Below are positions 6,746 through 16,700 of a stretch of 36,087 nucleotides of DNA, in pieces. This stretch comes from Butyrivibrio sp. (GTDB taxonomy: Bacteria; Bacillota; Clostridia; Lachnospirales; Lachnospiraceae), in contig JAGBMP010000126.1 of NCBI GenBank assembly GCA_017634825.1, forward strand, positions 1 to 36,087, given 5' to 3'. How positions within the stretch are numbered: the first letter of the stretch is position 1; the number at the start of each line of letters is the position of its first letter. The position numbers and the translations under genes were made by a program. The notes below the pieces were generated by a model. It saw only the letters and a list, made by a program, of their open reading frames with translations, searched no databases and was not told the origin of the DNA.

Positions 6746-7828
6746 GTGGCTAAATACGTAAACGTAATTGAATGGATAACAAAGAAAATAGATAACGGAG
6801 AGCTTATCCCGGGAGCTAAGATCCCGTCTGAGAACGAGCTGAGCGAGGAGTTTAACTTAAGCCGCCAGACCATCAGACATGCCATTGCGCAGATGGTAGA
6901 GGATGGGATATTGGAGAGCCGCAGAGGAAGCGGAACCTATGTGGTCGATCTTCGTGCAGAAGAGGGAGAGAGGAATGTAGTTGCGGTAATCACAACCTAT
7001 GTTGATGACTACATTTTCCCGAGCACTATCAGGGGAATTGAGAGTAACCTCAGCGAAAAGGGTTATTCCATGCAGCTTTCCTTCACCAACAATACTGTCA
7101 CCAGAGAGAGGCAGATTTTAGAGGACCTTCTTCAGAGAAACGATATTGCAGGGATAATCATGGAGCCGGTTAAGAGTGCTCTTCCAAATCCGAACATGGA
7201 GTTGTACACACAGCTACGGGAGAAGAATGTGAAGATCCTTTTCATAAATACTTTTTATCCGGAGCTTGATATCCCCCATGTTTCCTTAAACGATGCGGAG
7301 TGCGCCTACAAAGCTGTCACAGCTCTTATTGAGGCGGGACACAGGAATATCGGATGCATCCTTAAGCTTGATGACGGACAGGGAAGAGAGCGCTACAGAG
7401 GGTATTTAAAGGCTGTAATGGAAGCCAATCTTCCTTTTGCATATGAGCACGTCAATTGGATAGATACCATAGACATCAGGAACGGAAAAGAGTCTTTGGC
7501 CGGAATGAAGGACAGACTTAAGGATTGCACTGCAGTCTTTTGCTATAACGATCAGGTGGCAGGCATGCTGATCGAGGTGCTTTCTGACATAGGAGTTAAG
7601 GTTCCGGAAGATATGTCGGTCATCGGAATGGATGATTCGGACATGGCAAGGCTTGGCGTTGGAGGAGTTACCATCTCATCGATCCCTCACCCCAAGGAGA
7701 AGCTCGGCGAAAAGGCTGCAACCAACATGATCAGAATGATCCACGAAGGTAAGCTGTATTTTAATGCTACCTACGAATTTGAAGAGGATGTAATTCTCAG
7801 AGCATCGGTTTCAGAGAGCAGAGAATAA
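6746..7828 (+). CDS. araR: AraR-type GntR/LacI hybrid arabinose repressor
   Basis: About 360 residues. It has an N-terminal GntR winged helix (KIPSENELSEEFNLSRQTIR, then VEDGILESRRGSGTYVV) fused to a LacI-type periplasmic-binding-protein domain (IRGIESNLSEKGYSMQLSF, EAGHRNIGCILKLDDGQGRE, FCYNDQVAGMLIEVL). This fusion defines the AraR family, which releases DNA on binding L-arabinose. The GTG at 6746 (KYVNVIEW begins the domain) has a weak GGGA upstream; in-frame ATGs at 6695 and 6722 have no better site and would precede the usual family start, so the start is uncertain. It heads an operon with kinase and araD genes and has a palindromic AraR-like box upstream. Confidence 0.85.
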   Translation: MAKYVNVIEWITKKIDNGELIPGAKIPSENELSEEFNLSRQTIRHAIAQMVEDGILESRRGSGTYVVDLRAEEGERNVVAVITTYVDDYIFPSTIRGIESNLSEKGYSMQLSFTNNTVTRERQILEDLLQRNDIAGIIMEPVKSALPNPNMELYTQLREKNVKILFINTFYPELDIPHVSLNDAECAYKAVTALIEAGHRNIGCILKLDDGQGRERYRGYLKAVMEANLPFAYEHVNWIDTIDIRNGKESLAGMKDRLKDCTAVFCYNDQVAGMLIEVLSDIGVKVPEDMSVIGMDDSDMARLGVGGVTISSIPHPKEKLGEKAATNMIRMIHEGKLYFNATYEFEEDVILRASVSESRE

Positions 7829-7888
7829 ACATAGTAAAGGGAAAATAAAGGAGAAAGCCGGGCAGCGCCGGCAGAATGGAGGCAATTT

Positions 7889-9484
7889 ATGGGAGATGCA
7901 AAAAAGGCTATAGCAGAGGGGAAGACATATCTTGGTATCGAGTTTGGATCAACCAGGATAAAGGCAGTGCTCACTGATGAGGAGTACAATCCTATCGCTT
8001 CAGGGTCACACAGCTGGGAGAACAGACTGGATAATGGAATCTGGACCTACACCCTGGATGATGTATGGGGCGGAGTTCAGGACTGCTACAAGAATCTGGC
8101 AGCAGATGCCTTCAAGCAGTACGGAGAGAAAATCACAACAGTCGAAGCCATGGGATTCTCAGCAATGATGCACGGTTACATGGCATTTGATAAGGACGGA
8201 AATCTCCTTGTACCTTTCAGGACATGGAGAAACACAATAACTGAAGAAGCTTCAGAGAAGCTCACAGATCTTTTCGGATATCACATTCCACAGAGATGGA
8301 GCATTGCACATCTCTATCAGGCAATCTTAAACGGTGAGGAGCACATCTCCAAGATCGACTTCTTCACAACACTTGCCGGCTACGTTCACTGGCAGCTCAC
8401 AGGAGAGAAGGTCCTTGGCGTAGGCGATGCATCAGGAATGTTCCCGATAGATTCAGCTACCTGCAGCTACAATGAGAAGATGCTGGATCAGTTTGACGAG
8501 CTCATCGCTCCTAAGAACCTGGGCTGGAAGATCAGAGACATTATCCCCAAGTCACTTCCTGCAGGCGTATCAGCAGGCAAGCTCACTGAGGAAGGCGCTA
8601 AAAAGCTTGATCCTACAGGAACGCTTCAGGCAGGCATCGCAGTATGTCCTCCTGAGGGAGATGCAGGAACAGGTATGGTTGCAACCAATTCCGTTGGCGT
8701 AAGAACAGGTAATATATCAGCCGGAACATCAGTATTCTCAATGGTGGTTCTCGAGCACAGCCTTTCAAAGGCATATCCTGAGCTGGATCTTGTTACAACA
8801 CCAAGCGGCGAAGAAGTTGCCATGGTACACTGCAACAACTGTACATCAGACCTCAACGCGTGGGTAGGACTCTTTAGAGAGTTTGCGGGCGCTATCGGCA
8901 AGGATGTTGATGACGATACACTTTACGGAACACTTTATCGCAAGGCTATGGAAGGTGATGCTGATTGCGGAGGACTTATTGCATACAACTACTTCTCAGG
9001 TGAGAGCATTACAGGCTTCAACGAAGGAAGACCTCTGTTTGTAAGAAGACCTGATGATAAGTTCAACCTTTCAAACTTCATGAGAACCCACCTTTACACT
9101 GCTCTCGGAGCACTTAAGGTTGGTAATGACATCCTTATGAAGGAAGAGAATGTCAAGGCAGATTTCTTCTTTGGCCAGGGCGGATTCTTCAAGGTTAGAG
9201 GAGTTGGCGACAGAGTAATGGCAGCAGCTCTTAACACATCCATCAAGCTCATGGAGACAGCAGGAGAGGGCGGCCCTTGGGGACAGGCAATCCTTGCAGG
9301 CTTTATGTGCCAGAAAGAGGAGGGCGAGACCTTAGAGAAATACCTTGCAGAGAAGGTATTTAAGAGTGGCAAGGTTGAGACCTGTGATCCTGATAAAGAT
9401 GATGTTGAAGGCTTTGATAAGTTCATGAAGGACTACAATGCAGGTCTTGCAGTAGAGAGAGCAGCTGTTGACAGCCTGAAGTGA
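7889..9484 (+). CDS. araB: FGGY-family carbohydrate kinase, probable L-ribulokinase
   Basis: 531 residues. The FGGY kinase fold is evident: N-terminal phosphate loop [15 protein letters not shown], then [22 protein letters not shown], the middle [10 protein letters not shown] and the C-domain phosphate motifs [10 protein letters not shown] and [10 protein letters not shown]. It phosphorylates a keto-pentose with ATP in the cytoplasm. By sequence alone it could be a xylulokinase-like enzyme; the position between araR and araD makes L-ribulose the likely substrate. The ribosome site is GGAGG before the ATG at 7889. No araA isomerase gene is in this window, so arabinose must be isomerised by an enzyme encoded elsewhere. 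Confidence 0.85.
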   Translation: MGDAKKAIAEGKTYLGIEFGSTRIKAVLTDEEYNPIASGSHSWENRLDNGIWTYTLDDVWGGVQDCYKNLAADAFKQYGEKITTVEAMGFSAMMHGYMAFDKDGNLLVPFRTWRNTITEEASEKLTDLFGYHIPQRWSIAHLYQAILNGEEHISKIDFFTTLAGYVHWQLTGEKVLGVGDASGMFPIDSATCSYNEKMLDQFDELIAPKNLGWKIRDIIPKSLPAGVSAGKLTEEGAKKLDPTGTLQAGIAVCPPEGDAGTGMVATNSVGVRTGNISAGTSVFSMVVLEHSLSKAYPELDLVTTPSGEEVAMVHCNNCTSDLNAWVGLFREFAGAIGKDVDDDTLYGTLYRKAMEGDADCGGLIAYNYFSGESITGFNEGRPLFVRRPDDKFNLSNFMRTHLYTALGALKVGNDILMKEENVKADFFFGQGGFFKVRGVGDRVMAAALNTSIKLMETAGEGGPWGQAILAGFMCQKEEGETLEKYLAEKVFKSGKVETCDPDKDDVEGFDKFMKDYNAGLAVERAAVDSLK

Positions 9485-9509
9485 TTTTTGATAAATAAAG
9501 CGCAATATT

Positions 9510-9536
9510 TACGGAGCATTGCAGAGATGCTCCGTA
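9510..9536 (+). other. intercistronic hairpin between kinase and araD
   Basis: TACGGAGCAT (9510-9519) and ATGCTCCGTA (9527-9536) form a perfect 10-bp stem with a 7-base loop. No U-tract follows, so it is more likely an mRNA processing or stability element than a terminator. Confidence 0.55.
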
Positions 9537-9561
9537 ATATAATGAAAAATGGAGTGAGATC

Positions 9562-10260
9562 ATGTTAGAAGAACTTAAGAAAAAAGTATATGAAGCAAAT
9601 ATTTTACTGCCCAAATACGGCCTTGTTACCTTTACCTGGGGCAATGTAAGCGCTATCGACAGGGAGAGCGGTCTATTTGTTATAAAGCCAAGTGGCGTAG
9701 AATATGATACAATGACTCCGGATGATATGGTTGTCATGGATCTTGAAGGCAACAAGGTGGAGGGTAAGCTTAATCCTTCATCGGACACTCCCACACATCT
9801 GGAGATTTACAAGGCATTTAAGGAAGTGGGCGGAGTTGTTCATACTCATTCGTCCTATGCCACCAGCTGGGCTCAGGCAGGACGCAGCATTCCCTGCTAC
9901 GGAACAACTCACGCAGATTATTTCTACGGAGAGATCCCTTGCGTAAGATGCCTTAACAAGGATGAGATCGAGAGCGCTTACGAAGAGAATACAGGTCATC
10001 TTATCGTAAACGAGTTTGAGCGCATGGGAAAAGACCCTGTGGCAGTTCCCGCGGTTCTTTGCAAGAATCACGGTGTGTTCACCTGGGGTAAGGACGCTCA
10101 CGAGGCAGTCCACAATGCAGTGGTTACAGAGGAAGTTGCCAAGATGGCTTTCCGCTGCGAGCTGATAAATCCTGAGGTTAAGCCTGCACCACAGGAGCTT
10201 CAGGACAAGCATTATTATCGCAAGCACGGAGCAAATGCTTATTATGGTCAGGCGAAGTAA
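9562..10260 (+). CDS. araD: L-ribulose-5-phosphate 4-epimerase
   Basis: 232 residues, the usual size. It is a class II aldolase/epimerase-fold enzyme that converts L-ribulose 5-phosphate to D-xylulose 5-phosphate by retro-aldol chemistry with zinc. Visible features are [22 protein letters not shown] with Asp75, the zinc histidines His94 and His96 ([14 protein letters not shown]) and His170 ([10 protein letters not shown]), all in the AraD order. The ATG at 9562 has a GGAG site upstream. Its product feeds the transketolase genes just downstream, which supports an arabinose role for the operon. Confidence 0.94.
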   Translation: MLEELKKKVYEANILLPKYGLVTFTWGNVSAIDRESGLFVIKPSGVEYDTMTPDDMVVMDLEGNKVEGKLNPSSDTPTHLEIYKAFKEVGGVVHTHSSYATSWAQAGRSIPCYGTTHADYFYGEIPCVRCLNKDEIESAYEENTGHLIVNEFERMGKDPVAVPAVLCKNHGVFTWGKDAHEAVHNAVVTEEVAKMAFRCELINPEVKPAPQELQDKHYYRKHGANAYYGQAK

Positions 10261-10316
10261 TCACCCGGCGAGAGCATAACTACCTTATTATCAATTAAAA
10301 AGTTTTAGGAGGAATT

Positions 10317-11150
10317 ATGGAGAACAAAGAATTGCAGAAAATTGCAAACGAAGTCCGCAAGGGCATTGTTACAGCGGTTCACGCAGCTAAGGCTGGACAT
10401 CCCGGTGGATCTCTGTCAGCAGCAGATATCTTCACATATCTGTATTTTGAGGAGATGAACGTTGATCCCAAGGATCCTAAGAACCCCGATCGTGATCGTT
10501 TCGTTCTTTCAAAGGGACACACAGCACCCGGCCTTTACTCAGTAATGGCTCAGCGTGGATACTTCCCTGTAGAGGAGCTCACAACTCTTCGTAAGCTTGG
10601 ATCAAGACTTCAGGGACACCCAAGTATGCAGTACCTTCCGGGACTTGACATGAGCAGCGGATCTCTTGGTCAGGGAATCTCAGTTGCTTGTGGTATGGCT
10701 CTTTCGGCTAAGCTCGATAACAAGTCCTACAGAACCTACACCCTTTTAGGTGATGGTGAGATTGAAGAGGGACAGGTTTGGGAAGCAGCTATGTTTGCAG
10801 GATTCCGCAAGCTTGACAACCTGGTAGTCATCGTTGATAACAACGGACTTCAGATTGACGGACCTATTGATCAGGTATGTTCACCATATCCTATTGATAA
10901 GAAGTTTGAGGCATTCAACTTCCATGTTATCAATATTGATGCACATGACTTTGATGCTATCAGAGCAGCCTTCAAAGAGGCCAGAGAGACTAAGGGCCAG
11001 CCTACAGCGATCATCGCACACAGCCTTAAGGGCAAGGGCGTTTCCTTCATGGAAGGTCAGGTTGCATGGCACGGCGTAGCACCTAATGATGAAGAGTATG
11101 CTATTGCTATGGCAGATCTCGAGAAGATCGGCAAAGAGCTCGAAGGTTGA
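10317..11150 (+). CDS. transketolase, N-terminal (TPP pyrophosphate-binding) subunit
   Basis: 277 residues, the N-terminal half of the split transketolase seen in many Firmicutes. Conserved blocks are HAAKAGHPGGSLSAADI, VLSKGHTAPGLYSVMA, the thiamine-pyrophosphate/metal motif LGDGEIEEGQVWEA and VDNNGLQIDG. It forms the active enzyme with the C-terminal subunit encoded 15 bases downstream, moving two-carbon units between sugar phosphates in the non-oxidative pentose phosphate pathway. The start has an AGGAGG site immediately upstream. Co-location with araD lets xylulose 5-phosphate enter central metabolism. Confidence 0.94.
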   Translation: MENKELQKIANEVRKGIVTAVHAAKAGHPGGSLSAADIFTYLYFEEMNVDPKDPKNPDRDRFVLSKGHTAPGLYSVMAQRGYFPVEELTTLRKLGSRLQGHPSMQYLPGLDMSSGSLGQGISVACGMALSAKLDNKSYRTYTLLGDGEIEEGQVWEAAMFAGFRKLDNLVVIVDNNGLQIDGPIDQVCSPYPIDKKFEAFNFHVINIDAHDFDAIRAAFKEARETKGQPTAIIAHSLKGKGVSFMEGQVAWHGVAPNDEEYAIAMADLEKIGKELEG

Positions 11151-11165
11151 GAAGGAGGTTAAGGC

Positions 11166-12107
11166 ATGAGTGAAGTTAAGAAGATAGCTACAAGAGACAG
11201 CTATGGAAAAGAACTTATAGAGCTTGCAAAGGTCAATGACAAGGTAGTAGTACTTGACGCAGACCTTGCAGCAGCAACAAGAACCGGATGGTTCAAGAAG
11301 GAGTTCCCTGATCGTCACATCGACTGTGGTATCGCTGAGTGCAACATGATGGGAATCGCAGCAGGACTTGCAACAACAGGCAAGATTCCTTTTGTTAGTA
11401 CATTTGCAATGTTCGCTACAGGACGTGCTTTCGAGCAGGTTCGTAACTCAATCGGATATCCTCATCTCAATGTTAAGATCGGTGGAACACATGCCGGAAT
11501 CACAGTAGGTGAGGACGGAGCCAGCCATCAGTGTAACGAGGATCTTGCTCTTATGAGAACAATCCCCGGAATGGTTGTTATGTGCCCTGCAGATGATATC
11601 GAGGCAAGAGCCTGTGTAAGAGCAGCAGCTGAGCACGAAGGCCCTGTATATATCAGATTCGGACGTGCTGCATGCCCTGTTGTCAACGACAGACCTGATT
11701 ACAAATTTGAACTTGGCAAGGGAACAGTATTGCGCGAAGGCACAGATGTAAGTATAATTGCTACTGGTATCGGAGTTGGATCTGCACTTGAAGCAGCAGA
11801 GAAGCTTGCTGCTGACGGAATCAGTGCAGAGGTAGTTAACATCTGTACCATCAAGCCTATCGACAGAGAGCTTGTTGTAGCTACAGCTAGGAAGACCGGT
11901 AAGGTAGTTACTGTTGAAGAGCATTCTGTTATCGGCGGACTCGGAAGTGCAGTTTGCGATGTACTTTGTGAGGAGTGCCCTACTGTTGTTAAGAAGATCG
12001 GAATGCAGGATAAGTTCGGCGAGTCCGGATCTGCAGCAGATCTTGTTAAGAAGTACAGACTTGATGGCGAGGGTGTTTATGCACAGGTAAAGGAATTTCT
12101 TGGTTGA
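11166..12107 (+). CDS. transketolase, C-terminal (pyrimidine-binding) subunit
   Basis: 313 residues, the partner half of the split transketolase. It shows VVLDADLAAATRTGWFKKEF, the glutamate that activates the thiamine ring in CGIAECNMMGIAAGLA, THAGITVGEDGASHQ, and a C-terminal domain (ISAEVVNICTIKPID, VVTVEEHSVIGGLGSAV). The GAAGGAGG site lies before the ATG. Its TGA shares one base with the following rpe start, so the two are translationally coupled. Confidence 0.94.
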   Translation: MSEVKKIATRDSYGKELIELAKVNDKVVVLDADLAAATRTGWFKKEFPDRHIDCGIAECNMMGIAAGLATTGKIPFVSTFAMFATGRAFEQVRNSIGYPHLNVKIGGTHAGITVGEDGASHQCNEDLALMRTIPGMVVMCPADDIEARACVRAAAEHEGPVYIRFGRAACPVVNDRPDYKFELGKGTVLREGTDVSIIATGIGVGSALEAAEKLAADGISAEVVNICTIKPIDRELVVATARKTGKVVTVEEHSVIGGLGSAVCDVLCEECPTVVKKIGMQDKFGESGSAADLVKKYRLDGEGVYAQVKEFLG

Positions 12108-12760
12108 TGAACATTTTAAGCCCTTCAATTTTAGCAGCGGATTTTAAAAACCTGGGTCAGCAGATTATCGATGTGGATAAGGCTGGGGCTCAGTATATTC
12201 ACATTGACGTTATGGATGGCAGTTTCGTGCCATCCATTTCCTTTGGAATGCCACTGATAAAGAGCATCAGAAGTGCGACGGACAAGGTTTTCGACGTGCA
12301 TCTGATGATAGTGGATCCCATAAGATATATTAAGGAGTTTGCAGAGATCGGTGCAGACATAATAACCTTCCATCTCGAGGCTGCGCCTGATGTAAACGCT
12401 GTGATCGATGAGATACATTCCCTTGGTAAAAGAGCTGGTCTCTCAATTAAACCCGGTACACCGGTAAAAGAGCTTGTTCCGTACCTGGACAAGGTGGACA
12501 TGATCCTCGTTATGACTGTTGAGCCGGGATTTGGGGGACAGCCCTTCATCGAAGATAGCTATGACAGGATAAAAGCTGTAAAGGCAATGCTTACAGAAAG
12601 AGGCCTTGATACGGATATTCAGGTTGATGGAGGTATCACCAAAGAAAACGTAAGAAGCGTCATCGAAGCCGGAGCCAACGTTATTGTGGCGGGATCGACA
12701 GTATACAGGGGCGATGCAGCCCAGAATACCAAAGATTTATTAAAGCTCATGGAATCTTAA
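12107..12760 (+). CDS. rpe: ribulose-phosphate 3-epimerase
   Basis: 217 residues, a TIM-barrel enzyme interconverting D-ribulose 5-phosphate and D-xylulose 5-phosphate with a divalent metal. Visible motifs are LSPSILAADF, YIHIDVMDGSFVPSISFG (His32, Asp34), FDVHLMI, MTVEPGFGGQPF and the phosphate-binding DIQVDGGI and VAGSTVYRGD. The ATG at 12107 overlaps the transketolase stop by one base; a TTG at 12104 is in frame but less likely. It completes the pentose operon. The stop codon lies in the loop of a terminator hairpin and overlaps the stop of the convergent AraC-type gene. Confidence 0.94.
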   Translation: MNILSPSILAADFKNLGQQIIDVDKAGAQYIHIDVMDGSFVPSISFGMPLIKSIRSATDKVFDVHLMIVDPIRYIKEFAEIGADIITFHLEAAPDVNAVIDEIHSLGKRAGLSIKPGTPVKELVPYLDKVDMILVMTVEPGFGGQPFIEDSYDRIKAVKAMLTERGLDTDIQVDGGITKENVRSVIEAGANVIVAGSTVYRGDAAQNTKDLLKLMES

Positions 12761-12778
12761 AGTTCCATGAGCTTTTTT
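12742..12778. terminator. bidirectional terminator shared by rpe and the AraC-type gene
   Basis: A perfect 13-bp stem (AAAGCTCATGGAA at 12742-12754 with TTCCATGAGCTTT at 12763-12775) has an 8-base loop and is followed by T residues to 12778. On the minus strand the stem is followed by a looser T-rich run. Both stop codons, rpe at 12758-12760 and AraC-type at 12757-12759, sit in the loop. Confidence 0.9.
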
Positions 12779-13617
12779 CTATAAGCCAGAGGCGTACAGC
12801 CAAAGGTTTCGTTAAACATTTTTCTAAAGAGCTTGTAGTTGGTAAAGCCGTGCTTTTCCAAAATAAGTTTAACCGGAAGGTCTGTCTCCAACAGATCATC
12901 TCTGATCTTGGACAGACGAAGATCGCTTAAATACTTCGTGTAGGTTATTCCCATATTCTTTTTAAAGAAATGACAGAAATACTCTTTTTGAAGACAGGCA
13001 ACATTGGCAATCTCATCAAGGCTGATGGGAGAAGCATAGTTGCTATCCAGATAATCAAGTATGGTCTGTATTCTTCCGAAGGTCTTATTCTCTTTCTGGG
13101 CCTCGAGAGTCTCCATTTCCTGCGAAAAATTGTGATAGATCTGAAACAGGAACTCAAACACCAGGGAATTGAACCTTAATATTTCCCCATCGGGCTTTAT
13201 CTCGAAAACCACCTGCATCTGCTTGATGATCTCGATGAGCTGCATGATCTTGGTCATGATGATCGGGTTGTCAGTATGGCAGTCAAATCCAAATCGTCTT
13301 GATGCTATGTCCGGAATGTATCTCTCAAGGATTGGGTAAGGAATCTGTATCAGCACAGCTTTGTTTCCGTCAAGGGACTTGGTCGAGTGCGGAACTGCGC
13401 AGTCCACAAGGTAAACATCTCCCGGGAGCAGAACTGTTGTCTGACCTCCGACGGTAACATCCACCTCTCCCTCTAAGATATACATGACCTCCATCGCTGA
13501 ATGCCAGTGAGTCGGTACATAGGAGCTGGAGTCATTAAATACCCAAAAGAAAATATCCAGTCCGTCTGTTATTCTGTCTCTTTCATGCCTAAACACGGCG
13601 TTTTCTCTATTTTCCAT
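12757..13617 (-). CDS. AraC-family transcriptional regulator with cupin sensor domain
   Basis: 286 residues. The N-terminal cupin domain (VPTHWHSAMEVMYILEGEVD, then LLPGDVYLVDCAVPH) is the usual sugar-sensing jelly roll. The C-terminal pair of helix-turn-helix motifs is typical (ISLDEIANVACLQKEYFCHF, then LILEKHGFTNYKLFRKMF and GCTPLAYRKKL). Such regulators usually activate carbohydrate genes. It is convergent with the pentose operon but divergent from the large secreted GH5 gene, whose promoter region has no LacI-type operator, so the GH5 gene is its most likely target. The ribosome site before the ATG is weak. Confidence 0.9.
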   Translation of the reverse strand: MENRENAVFRHERDRITDGLDIFFWVFNDSSSYVPTHWHSAMEVMYILEGEVDVTVGGQTTVLLPGDVYLVDCAVPHSTKSLDGNKAVLIQIPYPILERYIPDIASRRFGFDCHTDNPIIMTKIMQLIEIIKQMQVVFEIKPDGEILRFNSLVFEFLFQIYHNFSQEMETLEAQKENKTFGRIQTILDYLDSNYASPISLDEIANVACLQKEYFCHFFKKNMGITYTKYLSDLRLSKIRDDLLETDLPVKLILEKHGFTNYKLFRKMFNETFGCTPLAYRKKLMEL

Positions 13618-13762
13618 AGTGATGTCATTCTATAACACCAAAAATAAAAAAGCAATATTGACCTATTAATTCTCAAGTAAGACTCTATTCTGCCCGGCAC
13701 CTTCGGTGTTAACATAAATCCCGCATAGAGGCCAAATGCACAAAAATTGGGAGGTATAAAGT

Positions 13763-16700
13763 ATGAGAGGAAAAGTAAGTAGAATTCTTGAACGCGGTTT
13801 TGCTTTTGCGCTCTCGGCTGTGCTTGCAGTAGGAGCACCGGGGATGACCGTCATGGCAGAGGAGGGAGAAGCTTTGGAAGAAACCGGCGGATCTGCATTT
13901 ATCAAGGCAGATGGCAAAAACTTAAGGACCAATTACGGACAGGGAGATATCATCAACCTGCGCGGTACCAATGCCGGCGGATATCTCCTGCAGGAATTCT
14001 GGATGACACCATCCGGAGAATCTGCGGATGTGTACGATCAGACAACTATCATAAGTAACCTTACCGAGAGGTTTGGAGAAGATGGTGCAAAAGAGCTGAT
14101 AGCTGCCTGGGAAACAGCTTATTGGCAGGAAGAAGACTTTGCTAACTGCCGTGCAATGGGAATGAACACCATCAGGCTTCCTTTCTGGTGGAGAAACCTC
14201 GTTGATGAAAATGGCAACTACTACGGATATGATGAAGGGGCATCCGATCCATACGCTACAGCATTTGAGAGACTCGACTGGTTCGTTGATATGTGCTCAA
14301 AGTACGGACTTTACGTAGTTCTTGATATGCACGGAGCACCGGGATCACAGAACGGCAGTGACCACTCCGGACTTGATGGCAAGGATCACAAGGAATCAGC
14401 TTCAGAGTTCTTCTTTGGTGAGAATGCAGCTGCAAATCAGGAGCTGTACTTAAGCCTTTGGAGAACAATCGCAGACAGATATGAAGGAAATGCCACAGTA
14501 GCAGGCTATGATCTTCTTAATGAGCCCTACTGCACATACCGTTACAATTCATCAAAGTCTGCAGATGAGCTCCACACTATCCTTTGGGATGTTTATGACA
14601 GAGCATACAACGTTATCAGACAGGAAGATGCTGACCACGTGATCATCATGGAGGCCACCTGGAATCCTGAGGACCTTCCGGATCCCGAAGCTTATGGCTG
14701 GGATAACGTAATGTATGAGTATCACAACTATCTCTATGATGATTACGACAACGCTGGCGGTGGTCAGATTTCCAACATGGAGAACAAGACAAACGCCATC
14801 GGAAATGCTGATTACAACGTACCCAGCTACATGGGTGAGTTCAATTACTTTAACAATTACGGTGCCTGGGATGATGGCCTTGCACTTCTTACAGAGCTTG
14901 GTATCAACTGGACATCATGGACTTACAAGACAATAACCGGCTATGGCAACTGGGGACTTTACCATCACCCTGAGTACATGGACAACGGACTTGATATCTC
15001 CACAGCTTCTTTTGACGAGATAAAAGAGCTTTGGGAGAACTCAGCAACGAGCGCAGGAAGCCCTAACAACGAGCTTATTGAAATTGTGAGCAAGTGGTGC
15101 AATGCACAGACTTATGAGAATACAACTGAGCCTGTGACAGTAGAGCCTGTGAGTGACTTTATCAGTGGCTGGCAGAAGCTTGAAGTTGAGGATGAAGCTG
15201 TTTGCGAGGTGACCGGCGGTAAGCTCGAAGATCAGAGCTTTTACTCAGGTGGCAAGGCAGCAGGCAACATGAACACAGATGTTACTGCTGATAACGTTGC
15301 AGATGACTGGTCTAACATCAACTATCTCACCTTCACTGTAAAGGCAGCAGATAAGGGCAGGTACCCCATCGTTATGCATTACAACGGTGATGATGACAAG
15401 GAAATCCTTGTAAAGGTCGGCGATAACGAAGCTCAGCTTGTACAGGTTCCAAGACTTTCCGGCGGAACATGGGACAAGATGCATGATGTTGTAGCTTATG
15501 TAGATCTTGAGAAGGGCGAAAATACCCTTAAGATCTCGGGTGCTCTTGGAAGCGGCTGGATGAACATCGACTACATCGCAACCACAAGACACTTTGTAAC
15601 AGTAAAAGAGGATGGAACACTCCGCCTTGAAGGTGAATTCTTCTACACCAATGCAGGTCTTGAGGGACAGTCATTCTTCTCAGCCGGCTATGCTGTAGGA
15701 AATCTTAATACACATGTGACCTTTGAAGAAATCGCTGAAGACTGGTCAAACATGAAATATGTTGACTTCGAGATCTTTGCGGAAAAAGAGGGTGACTACC
15801 GTGTTACATGGCACTGGAACGGAAACGGCGCTGATGGAATGACAGCTGTTTATAAGCTTAACGGCGGGGAGAACACTGCTATAAATCTTGATAACGCTGG
15901 CGCTCCATGGAACTCAATGAACAAGACTGAGCTTACTCTTCACCTTCAGCAGGGCTTTAATGAGTTTAGGCTTTCAGGAACGATCCTCAATCAGGACAAC
16001 TGGGCAAACATTGACTGCATCGACATCATCAGCCTTGATGCCATTGAAGAGCCTGACGGATTCCCTGAAGCCATAAGTGGATTTAAGAGAGTTAAGGGCG
16101 ATGCAATCTCTTTTGACGAGAGCAATGTAACAGTAACTGTGGATGCAAAATATGCAGGAGAGTATCGCTTCTATGTCGGATACATGACTGACGCAGAAGA
16201 GCCGGCATTCAGAACTGTACTTGGAAAGACTGAACTTACTGAGGGAACAAATACCATCACATTAGATAACGAAGCAGCTTTGGGCGAAACACCCGTTTTC
16301 TTTGATGTTGCCGTTTCACCGATCACAATAATTGATGAGACCGGCGCAGAGAGATATGAGGCAGAGGATCACGCTGTAAGATCAGCAAACAATCCGCCTG
16401 CTGAGCACCAGGGCTTCTATTCGGGACGCGCAAATGAAAACGGTGTTGGCGGAATGGGCGCAACTGTCGGTTCATTCGCAGTTGGCGATGACATCATTGC
16501 CAAGAAGCTCAACTACACAGATTACAGTATCTTTGCACCTAAGGACGGAAATTACAAGATCACTGTTGCCGGAAACGGTGCAGGTGTTGATCTCACAGCT
16601 GTATATCAGCTTGAGGGACAGCAGAGCGTATCCTTTGTATTGCCAAATAACGGTCAGGGATGGGATCACATGGTTTATGCAGATATCGAAGTAGAGCTTA

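Noticed and set aside
9510..9536. Terminator between the kinase and araD
   Set aside because: The stem is perfect but no U-tract follows, and the operon continues; listed as a hairpin only.
11448..12128. 226-codon minus-strand ORF over the transketolase C subunit
   Set aside because: It is an antisense shadow rich in Ser/Cys/Leu with no domain pattern; the plus-strand enzyme is unambiguous.
13569..13932. Minus-strand ORFs over the AraC/GH5 gap and GH5 signal peptide
   Set aside because: They overlap the true starts of both divergent genes and have no recognisable protein pattern.
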